Positions 16,817 through 25,597 of a stretch of DNA of 64,000 bases are shown piece by piece. Each line of letters begins with the position of its first letter. Positions within the stretch are counted from its first letter, which is position 1. Below the pieces are notes generated by a model that saw only the letters and a program-made list of their open reading frames with translations, searched no databases and had not been told where the DNA came from. The DNA is taken from NCBI GenBank assembly GCA_002440745.1, contig DJVB01000006.1:24633-88632 (forward strand), given 5' to 3'. Both the position numbers and the translations under genes were made by a program. The stretch is from Bacteroidales bacterium UBA6267 (GTDB taxonomy: Bacteria; Bacteroidota; Bacteroidia; Bacteroidales; UBA1556).

Positions 16817-17659
16817 TTAGTTACCGTTCAAAATCAGAGGCAATCCGTCCTTGCCGCCGCCAATCACAATTACCTTTGAATTGGCCGACTGACTCAGTGT
16901 TGTGGTTGCTTCTATACCTCTCATCTTCAACAGATTATCGGTTAATGAGCTGTTGATAATCTGGTTAGCTTTGGCTTCTCCTTCGGCTGCAATCCGCTTA
17001 CGCTCTGCTTCTTTTTGTTCGCGTTCAAGTTTATATTGATATTCTAAAGCCAATTGCTCCTGTTTGAGTTTGCTCTCAATGGCAGTTTTGATGGTTTCAG
17101 GAAGATAAATGCTGCGAATCAATACTTTATCAACATGGATATATTTTGTGTTAAGAATGTTTTTGGTTTCGTTGAAAATCTCGGTTTGAATGGCCTCTTT
17201 CTTTGTTGAATAAATTTCCTCAGGTGTGTAACGTCCTATTACTGTGCGACTTGCCGAACGAAGTGCCGGAATAACAACCTGTTCATCATAATCTATTCCA
17301 AGGAATTTGTGAAGATCAGGCAGTTTATTGCTTAATGGAAAATACCAAACGGAGACGTCAACCGTAATCTCTAAACCGTTGGACGACAGAACTTTCATTT
17401 CTTCAGCTTTGTGATGCTGACGAACACTGTAAACATAAACCTTGTTCCACGGTGCTATAAAATGGAATCCTTCTCCCAATGCAGGCTCGTCAAGCTTTAT
17501 CCCTCCGGAAAAAGTGTAAAAAGTTACTCCTCTATTTCCTGCAGGAATAGTGACGGTCATACGATTCCAGAAAATGATAAGAAGAATGATAGATACGGCA
17601 ACGATTACTATCGGAAATGCCTTTGACATGTTAAATTCAGGTTGTGGTCGATTTTGCAT
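16817..17659 (-). CDS. Prohibitin-like SPFH (band 7) membrane protein
   Basis: The protein has an N-terminal membrane anchor (FPIVIVAVSIILLIIF), an SPFH domain (about 35-200, with the prohibitin pattern LGEGFHFIAPWNKVYVYSVR), a charged coiled coil (about 200-250) and a C-terminal hydrophobic tail. SPFH proteins build membrane cages that scaffold proteases and lipid domains. The ATG at 17659 is preferred; an in-frame TTG at 17689 would lie inside the promoter box at 17687-17694. It heads a likely two-gene unit with the MATE gene. Confidence 0.88.
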   Translation of the reverse strand: MQNRPQPEFNMSKAFPIVIVAVSIILLIIFWNRMTVTIPAGNRGVTFYTFSGGIKLDEPALGEGFHFIAPWNKVYVYSVRQHHKAEEMKVLSSNGLEITVDVSVWYFPLSNKLPDLHKFLGIDYDEQVVIPALRSASRTVIGRYTPEEIYSTKKEAIQTEIFNETKNILNTKYIHVDKVLIRSIYLPETIKTAIESKLKQEQLALEYQYKLEREQKEAERKRIAAEGEAKANQIINSSLTDNLLKMRGIEATTTLSQSANSKVIVIGGGKDGLPLILNGN

Positions 17660-17686
17660 AATATTATTAGTTTTGATAAAGGTTGG

Positions 17687-17694
17687 CAAAGATA
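17687..17694 (-). promoter_or_regulatory. -7 promoter box for prohibitin-MATE unit
   Basis: The minus strand reads TATCTTTG, matching TAnnTTTG, 27 bp before the chosen ATG. It also argues against the upstream TTG start. Confidence 0.6.
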
Positions 17695-17748
17695 GATTTT
17701 TACTTGTATCTACTTGAATTTTTAACCCTTTTTAAAAACATATTTTTC

Positions 17749-17756
17749 TAATTTTG
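17749..17756 (+). promoter_or_regulatory. -7 promoter box for the DPP-IV gene
   Basis: TAATTTTG matches TAnnTTTG, 25 bp before the ATG. It is divergent from the prohibitin promoter about 55 bp away. Confidence 0.6.
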
Positions 17757-17781
17757 GCAACTGATTTAAAACTTAACATTT

Positions 17782-19980
17782 ATGAAACATTTTCACAAGC
17801 CCTTTTGGTTTTTCTTTTTAGTGTTTATTGCATTAAATATTGTCGCTCAGCCTCATACCGAAAAGCACGACAAGATAAATTTGGAGGATATCTGGTTGAA
17901 TTACAAGTATTATCCAAAAACCGTCCGTGGATATCATCCAATGAATGATGGCGTTTCCTACACTATTATTTCTCAAGGACATATTGATTTGTATTCGTAT
18001 AAAACCGGAAAAATGGTGAAAACTTTGGTCGAAGCCACCGAGTTTATTCCAAAAGGCGAGAGTAAACCGTTGAAGTTTAACTCTTATGAGTTTTCTGGTG
18101 ACGAAAAGAAAATGTTGTTTCCCACTAATATTGAATCCATCTATCGACATTCATTCAAAGCGGATTATTGGATTTATGATATAGAGAAAAAAGAACTGAA
18201 AATGTTGAGCACCAAAGGTCCACAGCAGTTGGCTACTTTTTCGCCGGATGGAAATAAAGTTGCTTTTGTTCGTGACAATAACTTGTTTTATGTGGATTTA
18301 ATTTCCGGTGCTGAAACACAAATTACTACCGATGGCGAGCGAAATAGAATCATAAATGGTGCTCCTGATTGGGTTTATGAAGAGGAATTTAGTTTTTCAA
18401 AGGCCTTTGAATGGTCGCCAATGGGGGATAAGCTAGCCTTTATTCGCTTTGACGAATCGGCAGTTAAGGAGTTTGAACTCACCACTTATGGCAATTTGTA
18501 TCCTGATAAGGTGAAATATAAATATCCCAAAACAGGCGAGGCCAATTCTGTGGTTGAAGTTCATATTTTTGATTTGATTACCAATAAGATGGTTAATGTG
18601 GATTTGGGTTCTGAAAAAGACATCTATATCCCCAGAATCAGTTGGACAACTAAGCCCGGTGAGCTTTCGATTCAACGCCTCAACCGACTTCAAAATCATT
18701 TTGAAATTCTTTTGGCGGATGCCGGCTCAGGTATGACCAATGTGGTTTACAGCGAGAAAAACCCGTATTATATCGATATCACTGATAATTTGACTTGGCT
18801 TGAAGATGGAAAAGGTTTTATCCTTACTTCTGAAAAAGACGGCTATAACCATATCTATCATTTTGATGCTCAAGGTGGTGAGGTTTTACAGCTTACTAAA
18901 GGTAATTTTGCTGTGATTGAGGTTAAGGGTTTTGACGAAAAATCCGGCTGGATTTATTATGTCGCAGCAGAATCTTCGCCTATGAATCGCGATGTTTTTA
19001 GAGTGAATTATAAATCGGGAAAAATTGAAGAATTGTCATCCAAGGAAGGAACTAATAATCCCCAGTTTTCAACAGGTTTTAAGTATTTTGTAAATACCTT
19101 CACCACAATCGACACACCACCTTATATCACAGTGAATAGTCAAGATGGGAAGGAAATTCAGGTTTTACAGGATAATGCAGAGATGCTTTCCTTGATGAAG
19201 GAGAATAATTTTCTTAAATCAGAGTTTTTCAGTTTTAAGACGGAGAATGGAGATAAACTGAATGGTTGGATGATAAAACCTCTAAATTTTGATTCCACTA
19301 AACGATATCCTATGCTAATGTATGTATATGGCGGCCCGGGTTCTCAAACAGTTTTAAATAGCTGGGGGTGGTTCAACTATGTTTGGTTTCAAATGATGGC
19401 TCAGAAAGGCTATGTAGTGGTTTCGGTTGACGGACGCGGAACGGGTGCTCGTGGTCAAGAGTTTAAAAAGTGTACCTACTTGAAATTAGGAGAATTAGAA
19501 ACAGTTGATCAAATAGAGGCTGCCAAATTTTTAGGTAAGAAATCGTGGATAGATGCTGATAGGATTGGCATTTTTGGTTGGAGTTATGGCGGTTATATGT
19601 CGTCTCTTTGCATGACCGTTGGAGCGAATTATTTCAAAACGGGTATTGCTGTTGCTCCGGTGACTAACTGGCGGCATTATGATAATATTTATACAGAGCG
19701 TTTTATGCGCACTCCACAGGAAAACGGCTCCAACTACGACAAGAATTCCCCGGTTACTCATGCCGAAAAAATGAAAGGTAAGTTTTTGTTAGTGCATGGC
19801 ACTTCCGATGATAATGTTCATGTGGAAAATTCCATGGATTTTGTGAATGCCTTAGTGAATGCCAATAAGCAATTCGAAATGCAGTTTTATCCAAATAACG
19901 ACCACGGGATAGCAGGTGGCCGCTATACGCGCTATCACCTGTTCACTCGCATGACAGATTTTTTGCTTATTAATCTGTAA
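17782..19980 (+). CDS. Dipeptidyl peptidase IV (S9B family prolyl peptidase)
   Basis: DPP-IV removes X-Pro dipeptides from peptide N-termini and in Bacteroidota is periplasmic or surface exposed. The 732-residue protein has a signal peptide, a beta-propeller domain with the substrate-amine-binding pair in DWVYEEEF (E200/E201), and an alpha/beta-hydrolase domain with S601 in GWSYGGY, D676 in GTSDDNVH and H708 in NNDHGI. All catalytic residues are present and the length is typical. It is monocistronic, divergent from the prohibitin gene. Confidence 0.94.
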   Translation: MKHFHKPFWFFFLVFIALNIVAQPHTEKHDKINLEDIWLNYKYYPKTVRGYHPMNDGVSYTIISQGHIDLYSYKTGKMVKTLVEATEFIPKGESKPLKFNSYEFSGDEKKMLFPTNIESIYRHSFKADYWIYDIEKKELKMLSTKGPQQLATFSPDGNKVAFVRDNNLFYVDLISGAETQITTDGERNRIINGAPDWVYEEEFSFSKAFEWSPMGDKLAFIRFDESAVKEFELTTYGNLYPDKVKYKYPKTGEANSVVEVHIFDLITNKMVNVDLGSEKDIYIPRISWTTKPGELSIQRLNRLQNHFEILLADAGSGMTNVVYSEKNPYYIDITDNLTWLEDGKGFILTSEKDGYNHIYHFDAQGGEVLQLTKGNFAVIEVKGFDEKSGWIYYVAAESSPMNRDVFRVNYKSGKIEELSSKEGTNNPQFSTGFKYFVNTFTTIDTPPYITVNSQDGKEIQVLQDNAEMLSLMKENNFLKSEFFSFKTENGDKLNGWMIKPLNFDSTKRYPMLMYVYGGPGSQTVLNSWGWFNYVWFQMMAQKGYVVVSVDGRGTGARGQEFKKCTYLKLGELETVDQIEAAKFLGKKSWIDADRIGIFGWSYGGYMSSLCMTVGANYFKTGIAVAPVTNWRHYDNIYTERFMRTPQENGSNYDKNSPVTHAEKMKGKFLLVHGTSDDNVHVENSMDFVNALVNANKQFEMQFYPNNDHGIAGGRYTRYHLFTRMTDFLLINL

Positions 19981-20114
19981 TATTATCTCTCGAAGATTTA
20001 TCGCTATTTGTTTGATTTTTAGTTGTTTGGATTGAGGATATCATCTTTTGATGTTGAATGTATGAGGTGTTAGGCATTTCAGAGCATTCCCTATGAAGTT
20101 GCGTGTTGACATGG

Positions 20115-20474
20115 TTATGTAAGGTCTTTAAATTCGGTATTCAAAATTGTATTTATCATGATTTTTAATTCAGGAAGATCTTTTTTTATAATCTCCCAAA
20201 CGGCTGATAATTCAATACTGAAATATTCATGGGATATTAGATTTCTAAATGCCCGTACCTTATACCAAGGATATGGATATTTCTCCAAAATATCATTTTC
20301 AATGAATATAACCGCCTCACCAATAATACTAAATTGAAACAAGATGGCACTTGAAAGAAGATTGTCATTCAAAAAGTCAATCTTTTCTTTCTTTACTGCA
20401 AAGACTTCAATATCGGTTATAGCCTTACTGATATGAATTAACCTCTCGTAACTGTCTCTATTTTTATCTTTCAT
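20115..20474 (-). CDS. hepT: HepT-like HEPN toxin (DUF86)
   Basis: HepT is the RNase toxin of HepT/MntA toxin-antitoxin pairs. The 119-residue protein is all helical and carries the HEPN motif R-x4-H-x-Y as R77, H82, Y84 in RNLISHEYF. In studied pairs the tyrosine is AMPylated by the antitoxin, which blocks the RNase. Its start overlaps the end of the antitoxin gene by 11 bp, so translation is coupled and the antitoxin is made first. Confidence 0.88.
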   Translation of the reverse strand: MKDKNRDSYERLIHISKAITDIEVFAVKKEKIDFLNDNLLSSAILFQFSIIGEAVIFIENDILEKYPYPWYKVRAFRNLISHEYFSIELSAVWEIIKKDLPELKIMINTILNTEFKDLT

Positions 20475-21051
20475 AGATAAGTTTTAAATCTTGTTCAATG
20501 TTTTGTAGAATATGTGTTTTAAATGAACCGATAAAACCAATATCTACTTTTCTTTCGATTTCCTTCTCAAGTTGATATTGGATTTCGGCAAGGTCAAAAT
20601 AACTAAAACCATCATCCGTACTTATGGCAATGTCAATGTCACTTCTCGGATTGTCGTCTTCGCGTGCAAAAGAACCGAAAAGCCATGCTTTGCTTACCTT
20701 TGAAAATTGTTTTAGTGTCTTGGTTATTGTTGATAAAACTTTATTCCTGTCAAGCGTCTGAAACACTTGATATTCAATCTTTTCTTCGGCAGCTTTCAAT
20801 GCATCTTTTGCATATTCTTCCTGGCCAATCTCAACTATAATTTGATCACTAAAAAAAGCAACTAACAGCTCTTTTTCGCTGTAATTGAAAAAGTTAGCTA
20901 ATTTTATTACTTGCGCTTTAGTCAATTTCCTTTGTCCTCGTTCGATTTTACTCAAAACGGCCTGATCAATATCTAAATAAGCAGCAACCTTTCTCAAAGG
21001 ATAGCCTTCCTTTTCTCTTAATGTCCGAATTAACGCTCCAATGTTTTGCAT
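20464..21051 (-). CDS. mntA: XRE-type HTH / MntA-like nucleotidyltransferase antitoxin fusion
   Basis: The 195-residue protein joins an XRE helix-turn-helix (residues 1-65) to a minimal nucleotidyltransferase domain with GSFAREDDNPRSDIDI (GSF 126-128, D138, D140). The transferase is expected to AMPylate the HepT toxin. The DNA-binding part would let the same protein repress the operon, whereas many MntA antitoxins lack an HTH. A dyad TTTGAC-N7-GTCAAA covering the promoter box upstream is a plausible operator. The catalytic residues look intact. Confidence 0.87.
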   Translation of the reverse strand: MQNIGALIRTLREKEGYPLRKVAAYLDIDQAVLSKIERGQRKLTKAQVIKLANFFNYSEKELLVAFFSDQIIVEIGQEEYAKDALKAAEEKIEYQVFQTLDRNKVLSTITKTLKQFSKVSKAWLFGSFAREDDNPRSDIDIAISTDDGFSYFDLAEIQYQLEKEIERKVDIGFIGSFKTHILQNIEQDLKLIYER

Positions 21052-21065
21052 TTTGTATTTGTTGG

Positions 21066-21084
21066 TTTGACAAAAGTAGTCAAA
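21066..21084 (-). promoter_or_regulatory. Promoter and operator dyad of the mntA-hepT operon
   Basis: The minus strand has TACTTTTG (21071-21078), a TAnnTTTG -7 box 19 bp before the mntA ATG. It sits in the spacer of a perfect 6-bp dyad, TTTGAC at 21066-21071 and GTCAAA at 21079-21084. A repressor bound there would block the promoter. Confidence 0.6.
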
Positions 21085-21193
21085 GTTTTATTGTCTAAAC
21101 GCGATATGTCATATTTAGTTCTTAACTTCTTGATAACTGTCCTCTTTAATCGCATTTTTTACATGCGAGTTTATCTTTTCTTGAAACTTAATA

Positions 21194-22186
21194 TCACTGA
21201 AAACGCAATAGAATTTTTCCTTGGCTCATGTTATTTCGGTATTCGTTTATAGCTTCGTTTGCATCTTTAAATGAAATTACCTTGTTTAAATTTGTGGATA
21301 AATCGTTGTTTATAAGCTTTTTAACTTGGCTAATATTTTTCAATACTTTCAAAATGCCCACTTCTTTATTGTAGTTGGAAAGAAAGAAACCATTGATTTT
21401 TATATTTTTTTGCAAAAGCAATCTCGAATCATAGATGGACAAATCTTCCGAGAGATTAGCATAAGGCATAATTGTCGAATTTTGAGGAGCAAAACGGACT
21501 AGGTCGTTTGTTTTTGGTCCGCAGATAGCATCGAAAATTAAAGTTGGCTTCAAATTGCTGAAAACGCTCTCCATCTTTTCCAAATAATTTGGTTGTGAAC
21601 TGTCGATAATCTGTTTAGCTCCAATGTTTTCCAAATCTTTGGCTTGACTTTCGGATCGAACTTCGCTAATAATTTCTATTTGGTTTTTCGTGCAAAGTCG
21701 AACTAACATTTTTCCGAGTGCTCCACCGGCGGCATTATTGTAAATGACCTTATGAGCTCCTTGTTTTGCGAGATGGACAAAAGCTACTGCAGTAAGCGGA
21801 TTCACTAACATCGAAGCGCCTGCCGAAGTTTCAATTCCGATTGGTAGCGGCACGACATTGCTCGCCGAAGTGATTAGATATTCGGCCCAGGTTCCAGAGT
21901 TATGAGCCGATTTTGTGCAAGCAACTATCTTTCCCTTACGTAAATTTGCCAAAAAACCACCTCCTGATGCTATAACTTCTCCGCTGCCTTCGATGCCCGG
22001 AACTACCGGATAATCAGGTTTTTCGGCATAACTGCCTTGCAGGAAACTTAAATCAGACGGATTGATGGAAGCATAGTGCATTTTTACCAAAACTTCGTTT
22101 TTTTTAAGTCCAAGAATCGGTATTTCTTTGATTTTTAGGAGTCCACCGGCCTCTTCCTGAACAACTGCCAACATTGTATCTTTCAT
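21194..22186 (-). CDS. Zinc-independent MDR alcohol dehydrogenase / quinone oxidoreductase-like protein
   Basis: This 330-residue cytoplasmic protein has the medium-chain dehydrogenase/reductase layout: a GroES-like N-terminal domain (MHYASINPSDLSFLQGSY, VVPGIEGSGEVIA) and a Rossmann domain with the AAGGALGKMLVRLC loop. The catalytic zinc ligands of alcohol dehydrogenases are absent, which fits the NADPH:quinone reductase or enoyl-reductase branch. It is a single gene with its own promoter box. The substrate is unknown. Confidence 0.82.
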   Translation of the reverse strand: MKDTMLAVVQEEAGGLLKIKEIPILGLKKNEVLVKMHYASINPSDLSFLQGSYAEKPDYPVVPGIEGSGEVIASGGGFLANLRKGKIVACTKSAHNSGTWAEYLITSASNVVPLPIGIETSAGASMLVNPLTAVAFVHLAKQGAHKVIYNNAAGGALGKMLVRLCTKNQIEIISEVRSESQAKDLENIGAKQIIDSSQPNYLEKMESVFSNLKPTLIFDAICGPKTNDLVRFAPQNSTIMPYANLSEDLSIYDSRLLLQKNIKINGFFLSNYNKEVGILKVLKNISQVKKLINNDLSTNLNKVISFKDANEAINEYRNNMSQGKILLRFQ

Positions 22187-22210
22187 GTTTCATTAGCTTA
22201 AATCGAAGGC

Positions 22211-22218
22211 AAAACTAT
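22211..22218 (-). promoter_or_regulatory. -7 promoter box for the MDR oxidoreductase gene
   Basis: The minus strand reads TAGTTTTG (TAnnTTTG), 24 bp before the ATG. Confidence 0.5.
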
Positions 22219-22278
22219 ATCAAAATGTCAAACTTTCTAAAAAATAAGACGAACTAATTTTGATTTCCAAGATATATT

Positions 22279-22286
22279 TATCTTCG
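22279..22286 (+). promoter_or_regulatory. -7-like promoter box for yebC
   Basis: TATCTTCG is one base from TAnnTTTG, 38 bp before the yebC ATG. Confidence 0.4.
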
Positions 22287-22324
22287 CAGCCTGAATTTTG
22301 AAAATTAATTGAAAGGAAAATACT

Positions 22325-23032
22325 ATGGGAAGAGCCTTTGAATATCGCCGTGCGGCGAAAGAAAAACGTTGGGGACACATGTCGAAAGTGTTTCCAAAAT
22401 TAGGTGCTAAAATTACTATTGCTGCCAAATCTGGTGCTGACCCTGATTTGAACCCTGCCCTTCGTGCTGCTATTCAAAATGCAAAAGCAGTCAATATGCC
22501 CAAGGACAATATTCTGAATGCTATTAAACGTGCTACTTCAAAAGACCATGCGGCTTTTACGGAGGTCAACTATGAAGGCAAAGGCCCTCATGGCGTTTTG
22601 GTGTATGTAGAATGTGCAACGGATAATACTACGCGCACCGTTGCCAATGTAAAGTCTTATTTCAATAAAGTGGGTTGCTCGTTGGTACCTTCCGGTTCGT
22701 TAGATTTTATGTTTGAGCGTAAGGCGGTGTTTGAATTTGAGCTTAAAGACGGCATGAACTTAGAAGATTTAGAGCTTGAGCTGATTGATGGTGGTTTGGA
22801 GGAAATAGAAGCCGTTGACAATATGGTTATCGCAACAGCAAACTATACCGACTACGGCTTGCTGTCGAAGACTATCGAAGATTTGGGGATAGAAATCAAT
22901 AAATCCGGCTTGCAGCGTTTCCCTACAACTCCGGTGGAATTTACTGAAGAACAGATGGTTGACATAAACAAATTATTAGACAAGCTCCATGACGATGATG
23001 ACGTTCAGGAGGTTTTTACGAATATTGCTTAA
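22325..23032 (+). CDS. yebC: YebC/PmpR family protein
   Basis: YebC/TACO1 proteins are widespread cytoplasmic factors, described both as transcription regulators and as helpers of translation through difficult stretches. The 235-residue protein has the standard three-domain layout: GRAFEYRRAAKEKRWGHMSKVFPKL at the N-terminus, AKAVNMPKDNILNAIKRA, and NYEGKGPHGVLVYVECATDN in the middle. Length and motifs are normal for the Bacteroidota version. It lies 69 bp before lptB in the same direction. Confidence 0.93.
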   Translation: MGRAFEYRRAAKEKRWGHMSKVFPKLGAKITIAAKSGADPDLNPALRAAIQNAKAVNMPKDNILNAIKRATSKDHAAFTEVNYEGKGPHGVLVYVECATDNTTRTVANVKSYFNKVGCSLVPSGSLDFMFERKAVFEFELKDGMNLEDLELELIDGGLEEIEAVDNMVIATANYTDYGLLSKTIEDLGIEINKSGLQRFPTTPVEFTEEQMVDINKLLDKLHDDDDVQEVFTNIA

Positions 23033-23101
23033 TCGTGTCTAATATTTTTGTTCCTTAGTCGTTTACTAAATCTCATTTGAAATAACTCTTAAAACTCTAT
23101 T

Positions 23102-23833
23102 ATGGCCGGAATGGTTTTACGTGCGGAAGACGTGGTAAAAATTTATCGCAAACGAAAGGTTGTCGATAGGGTTTCGGTGGAAGTCCGGCAGGGTGAAATT
23201 GTTGGTTTGCTCGGGCCTAATGGTGCAGGCAAAACAACCACTTTCTACATGATTGTGGGACTTATTAAACCTTTTGCCGGCAGTGTTTTTTTGGATAATA
23301 TCGACATTACAAACGAGCCCATGTATAAACGTGCTCAGCGTGGAATTGGTTATTTAGCTCAAGAAGCTTCGGTTTTCCGAACTATGTCGGTCGAAAAAAA
23401 TATTTTGTCTATCCTCGAGTTTAAAATTGCCTCAAAAAAAGAACGATTTGCACGACTTGAATCTCTGTTAGATGAGTTTGGTCTTCAGCATATTCGCAAA
23501 AGTAAAGGTAATCAACTTTCCGGGGGCGAACGCCGCCGCACAGAAATAGCACGGGCTTTAGCTTCTGACCCAAGTTTTATCTTGCTCGATGAACCTTTTG
23601 CCGGCGTTGACCCCATCGCTGTGGAGGATATTCAAACTATAGTTTCGAGTTTGAAAAACAAGAATATAGGTATTTTAATTACCGACCATAATGTCCACGA
23701 AACATTGTCGATTACCGACCGTGCATATTTATTGTTTGAAGGGTCGATTCTGAAAAGTGGTTCGGCTGCCGAGCTTGTTGAAGATGAGCAGGTTAGAAAA
23801 GTATATCTCGGTAAAAACTTTGAGCTGAGATAA
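23102..23833 (+). CDS. lptB: LPS export ABC transporter ATPase LptB
   Basis: LptB powers extraction of lipopolysaccharide from the inner membrane with LptFG. The 243-residue ATPase has Walker A GPNGAGKTT, the signature LSGGERRR and Walker B ILLDEPFAGVDPIAVEDI. The FAGVDPIAV continuation is diagnostic of LptB. It is cytoplasmic at the membrane. The other lpt genes are not adjacent. A metallo-hydrolase gene follows after 24 bp. Confidence 0.92.
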   Translation: MAGMVLRAEDVVKIYRKRKVVDRVSVEVRQGEIVGLLGPNGAGKTTTFYMIVGLIKPFAGSVFLDNIDITNEPMYKRAQRGIGYLAQEASVFRTMSVEKNILSILEFKIASKKERFARLESLLDEFGLQHIRKSKGNQLSGGERRRTEIARALASDPSFILLDEPFAGVDPIAVEDIQTIVSSLKNKNIGILITDHNVHETLSITDRAYLLFEGSILKSGSAAELVEDEQVRKVYLGKNFELR

Positions 23834-23857
23834 TTCGTTTTTTAAAAAATCTATAAC

Positions 23858-24694
23858 ATGAAACTATATACAATAAATGCTGAAAATTGGAAATTAGATG
23901 GCGGTGCTACTTTTGGTGTGGTTCCCAAGACCATCTGGAATTCCATGTATCCGGCAGATGAATTAAACTATGTAAATATCAAAAATCGCTGCCTCTTAAT
24001 CGAAACTGAAGACAGACTAATTATTGTTGATACGGGTTTGGGGCGTAAGCAAAGCGAAAAGTTTTATCAGTATAAATTCATCTTTGGAGACGATTCTCTT
24101 GCCAAAGGTTTTGCTGAAAAAGGTTTTAGTTTTGATCAGGTTACCGATGTGATTCTCACTCATTTGCATGACGATCATGTTGGCGGTGCTGTTTATCGCG
24201 ATGCAGACGGAAACTTTAAATTGACCTTTCCAAACGCAACTCATTGGGTTAGTCAACGGCAATGGGATTGGGCTTTGAATCCTAATTTGCGTGAGGCCGG
24301 TGCTTATTTCAATGAAAATTTTCTACCCATCGAAGCAGCAGGCAAACTACAGTTGGTGAAGGAGGAAGGTGAATTTATTCGTGGTATTACTTTTAGGCTT
24401 TTTCATGGTCACACCGATGGGCAAATGATTCCAATTATCGACTATAAGGGCAAAAAGTTGGTTTATATGGCCGACTTAATTATGGGTGTTGCTCATTTGC
24501 ATATTCCCTTCGTTCCCAGTTTCGATATCCAACCATTGATTTCTTTAAAAGAAAAGGAACTCTTTTTAAATGAAGCAGTTGACAATAATTACTATCTCTA
24601 TTTTGAGCATGATTTCTACAACGAGATTTGTACATTGTCACAAACTCCCAAAGGAATTCGTCATAAGGAAATTCTGACATTAAACGATTTATAG
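23858..24694 (+). CDS. Metallo-beta-lactamase fold hydrolase
   Basis: The 278-residue protein has the metal-binding motif THLHDDH (H102, H104, D106, H107) and later histidines in FHGHTDGQM and FEHDFY that complete a two-metal site. It resembles the lactonase-like/AhlD group of MBL hydrolases. There is no signal peptide, so it acts in the cytoplasm. The substrate is not determinable. It sits between lptB and an ABC exporter with gaps of 24 and 3 bp, so it is probably co-transcribed. Confidence 0.85.
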   Translation: MKLYTINAENWKLDGGATFGVVPKTIWNSMYPADELNYVNIKNRCLLIETEDRLIIVDTGLGRKQSEKFYQYKFIFGDDSLAKGFAEKGFSFDQVTDVILTHLHDDHVGGAVYRDADGNFKLTFPNATHWVSQRQWDWALNPNLREAGAYFNENFLPIEAAGKLQLVKEEGEFIRGITFRLFHGHTDGQMIPIIDYKGKKLVYMADLIMGVAHLHIPFVPSFDIQPLISLKEKELFLNEAVDNNYYLYFEHDFYNEICTLSQTPKGIRHKEILTLNDL

Positions 24695-24697
24695 CTC

Positions 24698-25597
24698 ATG
24701 GAAACGGTGCTCGAAGTTAAAGGTTTAATCAAGTATTATGGTTCTCTGAAAGCCGTAAACAATCTGAGTTTTTCGGTAAAGAAGGGTTCTGTATTTGGTT
24801 TTTTAGGGCCAAATGGCAGCGGAAAGAGTACTACTTTGGGCGTTATCACAAAAGTTACAAATCCTACGGCCGGTTTTTTCTCTTGGTTTGGTGAGCCGGC
24901 ATGTAATGCTCATTTGAAAAGATTAGGAACTTTGCTTGAGCGACCTAACTTCTATGGTTATATGGATGCCGTTGATAATCTGAAGATTGTGGCTGAAATT
25001 CGTGGAAAATCGGCTGATGGCATTTCGGATATTTTGCGAGTTGTGAAGCTCTATGACCGCCGAAAAAGTAGGTTCAAATCCTATAGTTTTGGAATGCAGC
25101 AGCGTTTGGCCATTGCCTCAGCTATGCTTGGTGATCCGGAAGTTTTAATCTTAGATGAACCTACTAACGGGCTTGATCCTGAGGGTATTGCAGAGATTCG
25201 TCAGATGATAACTACTATTGCCGGTGCAGGGAAAACGATTATTTTAGCTTCGCATTTGCTTGATGAAGTGCAAAAAGTGTGTAATGATGTTATCATCTTG
25301 CAAAATGGGAGTAAGATTTATGAAGGCGCCATTAGTGGAATTTCTCCCGAGAAAATGATAATTGAACTCAAGGCTCCCGATATGATTTCGCTGAAAGAGG
25401 TCGTGGTGACTCACCCTCGGGTTGTGCAAATCGAAATGTATGGCGACATGATTCTCGCCCAATTAGACTCGGCTGTAGAGCCTGCTGAAATTAATAGTTA
25501 TATGCACAAGTACGGGGTTAGCCTTTCGCATTTGGCTGTTCAACATGCAAACCTCGAAACACAGTTTTTGGAATTGCTTAAAACTCACCAACCATGA
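24698..25597 (+). CDS. ABC transporter ATP-binding protein
   Basis: This is the 299-residue ATPase of an ABC-2 type exporter. It has Walker A GPNGSGKST, signature SFGMQQRLAIA and Walker B VLILDEPTNGLDPEGI, followed by about 80 residues of C-terminal extension as in antibiotic or lantibiotic-type exporters. Its stop overlaps the ATG of the permease gene by 4 bp. The substrate is unknown. Confidence 0.9.
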   Translation: METVLEVKGLIKYYGSLKAVNNLSFSVKKGSVFGFLGPNGSGKSTTLGVITKVTNPTAGFFSWFGEPACNAHLKRLGTLLERPNFYGYMDAVDNLKIVAEIRGKSADGISDILRVVKLYDRRKSRFKSYSFGMQQRLAIASAMLGDPEVLILDEPTNGLDPEGIAEIRQMITTIAGAGKTIILASHLLDEVQKVCNDVIILQNGSKIYEGAISGISPEKMIIELKAPDMISLKEVVVTHPRVVQIEMYGDMILAQLDSAVEPAEINSYMHKYGVSLSHLAVQHANLETQFLELLKTHQP

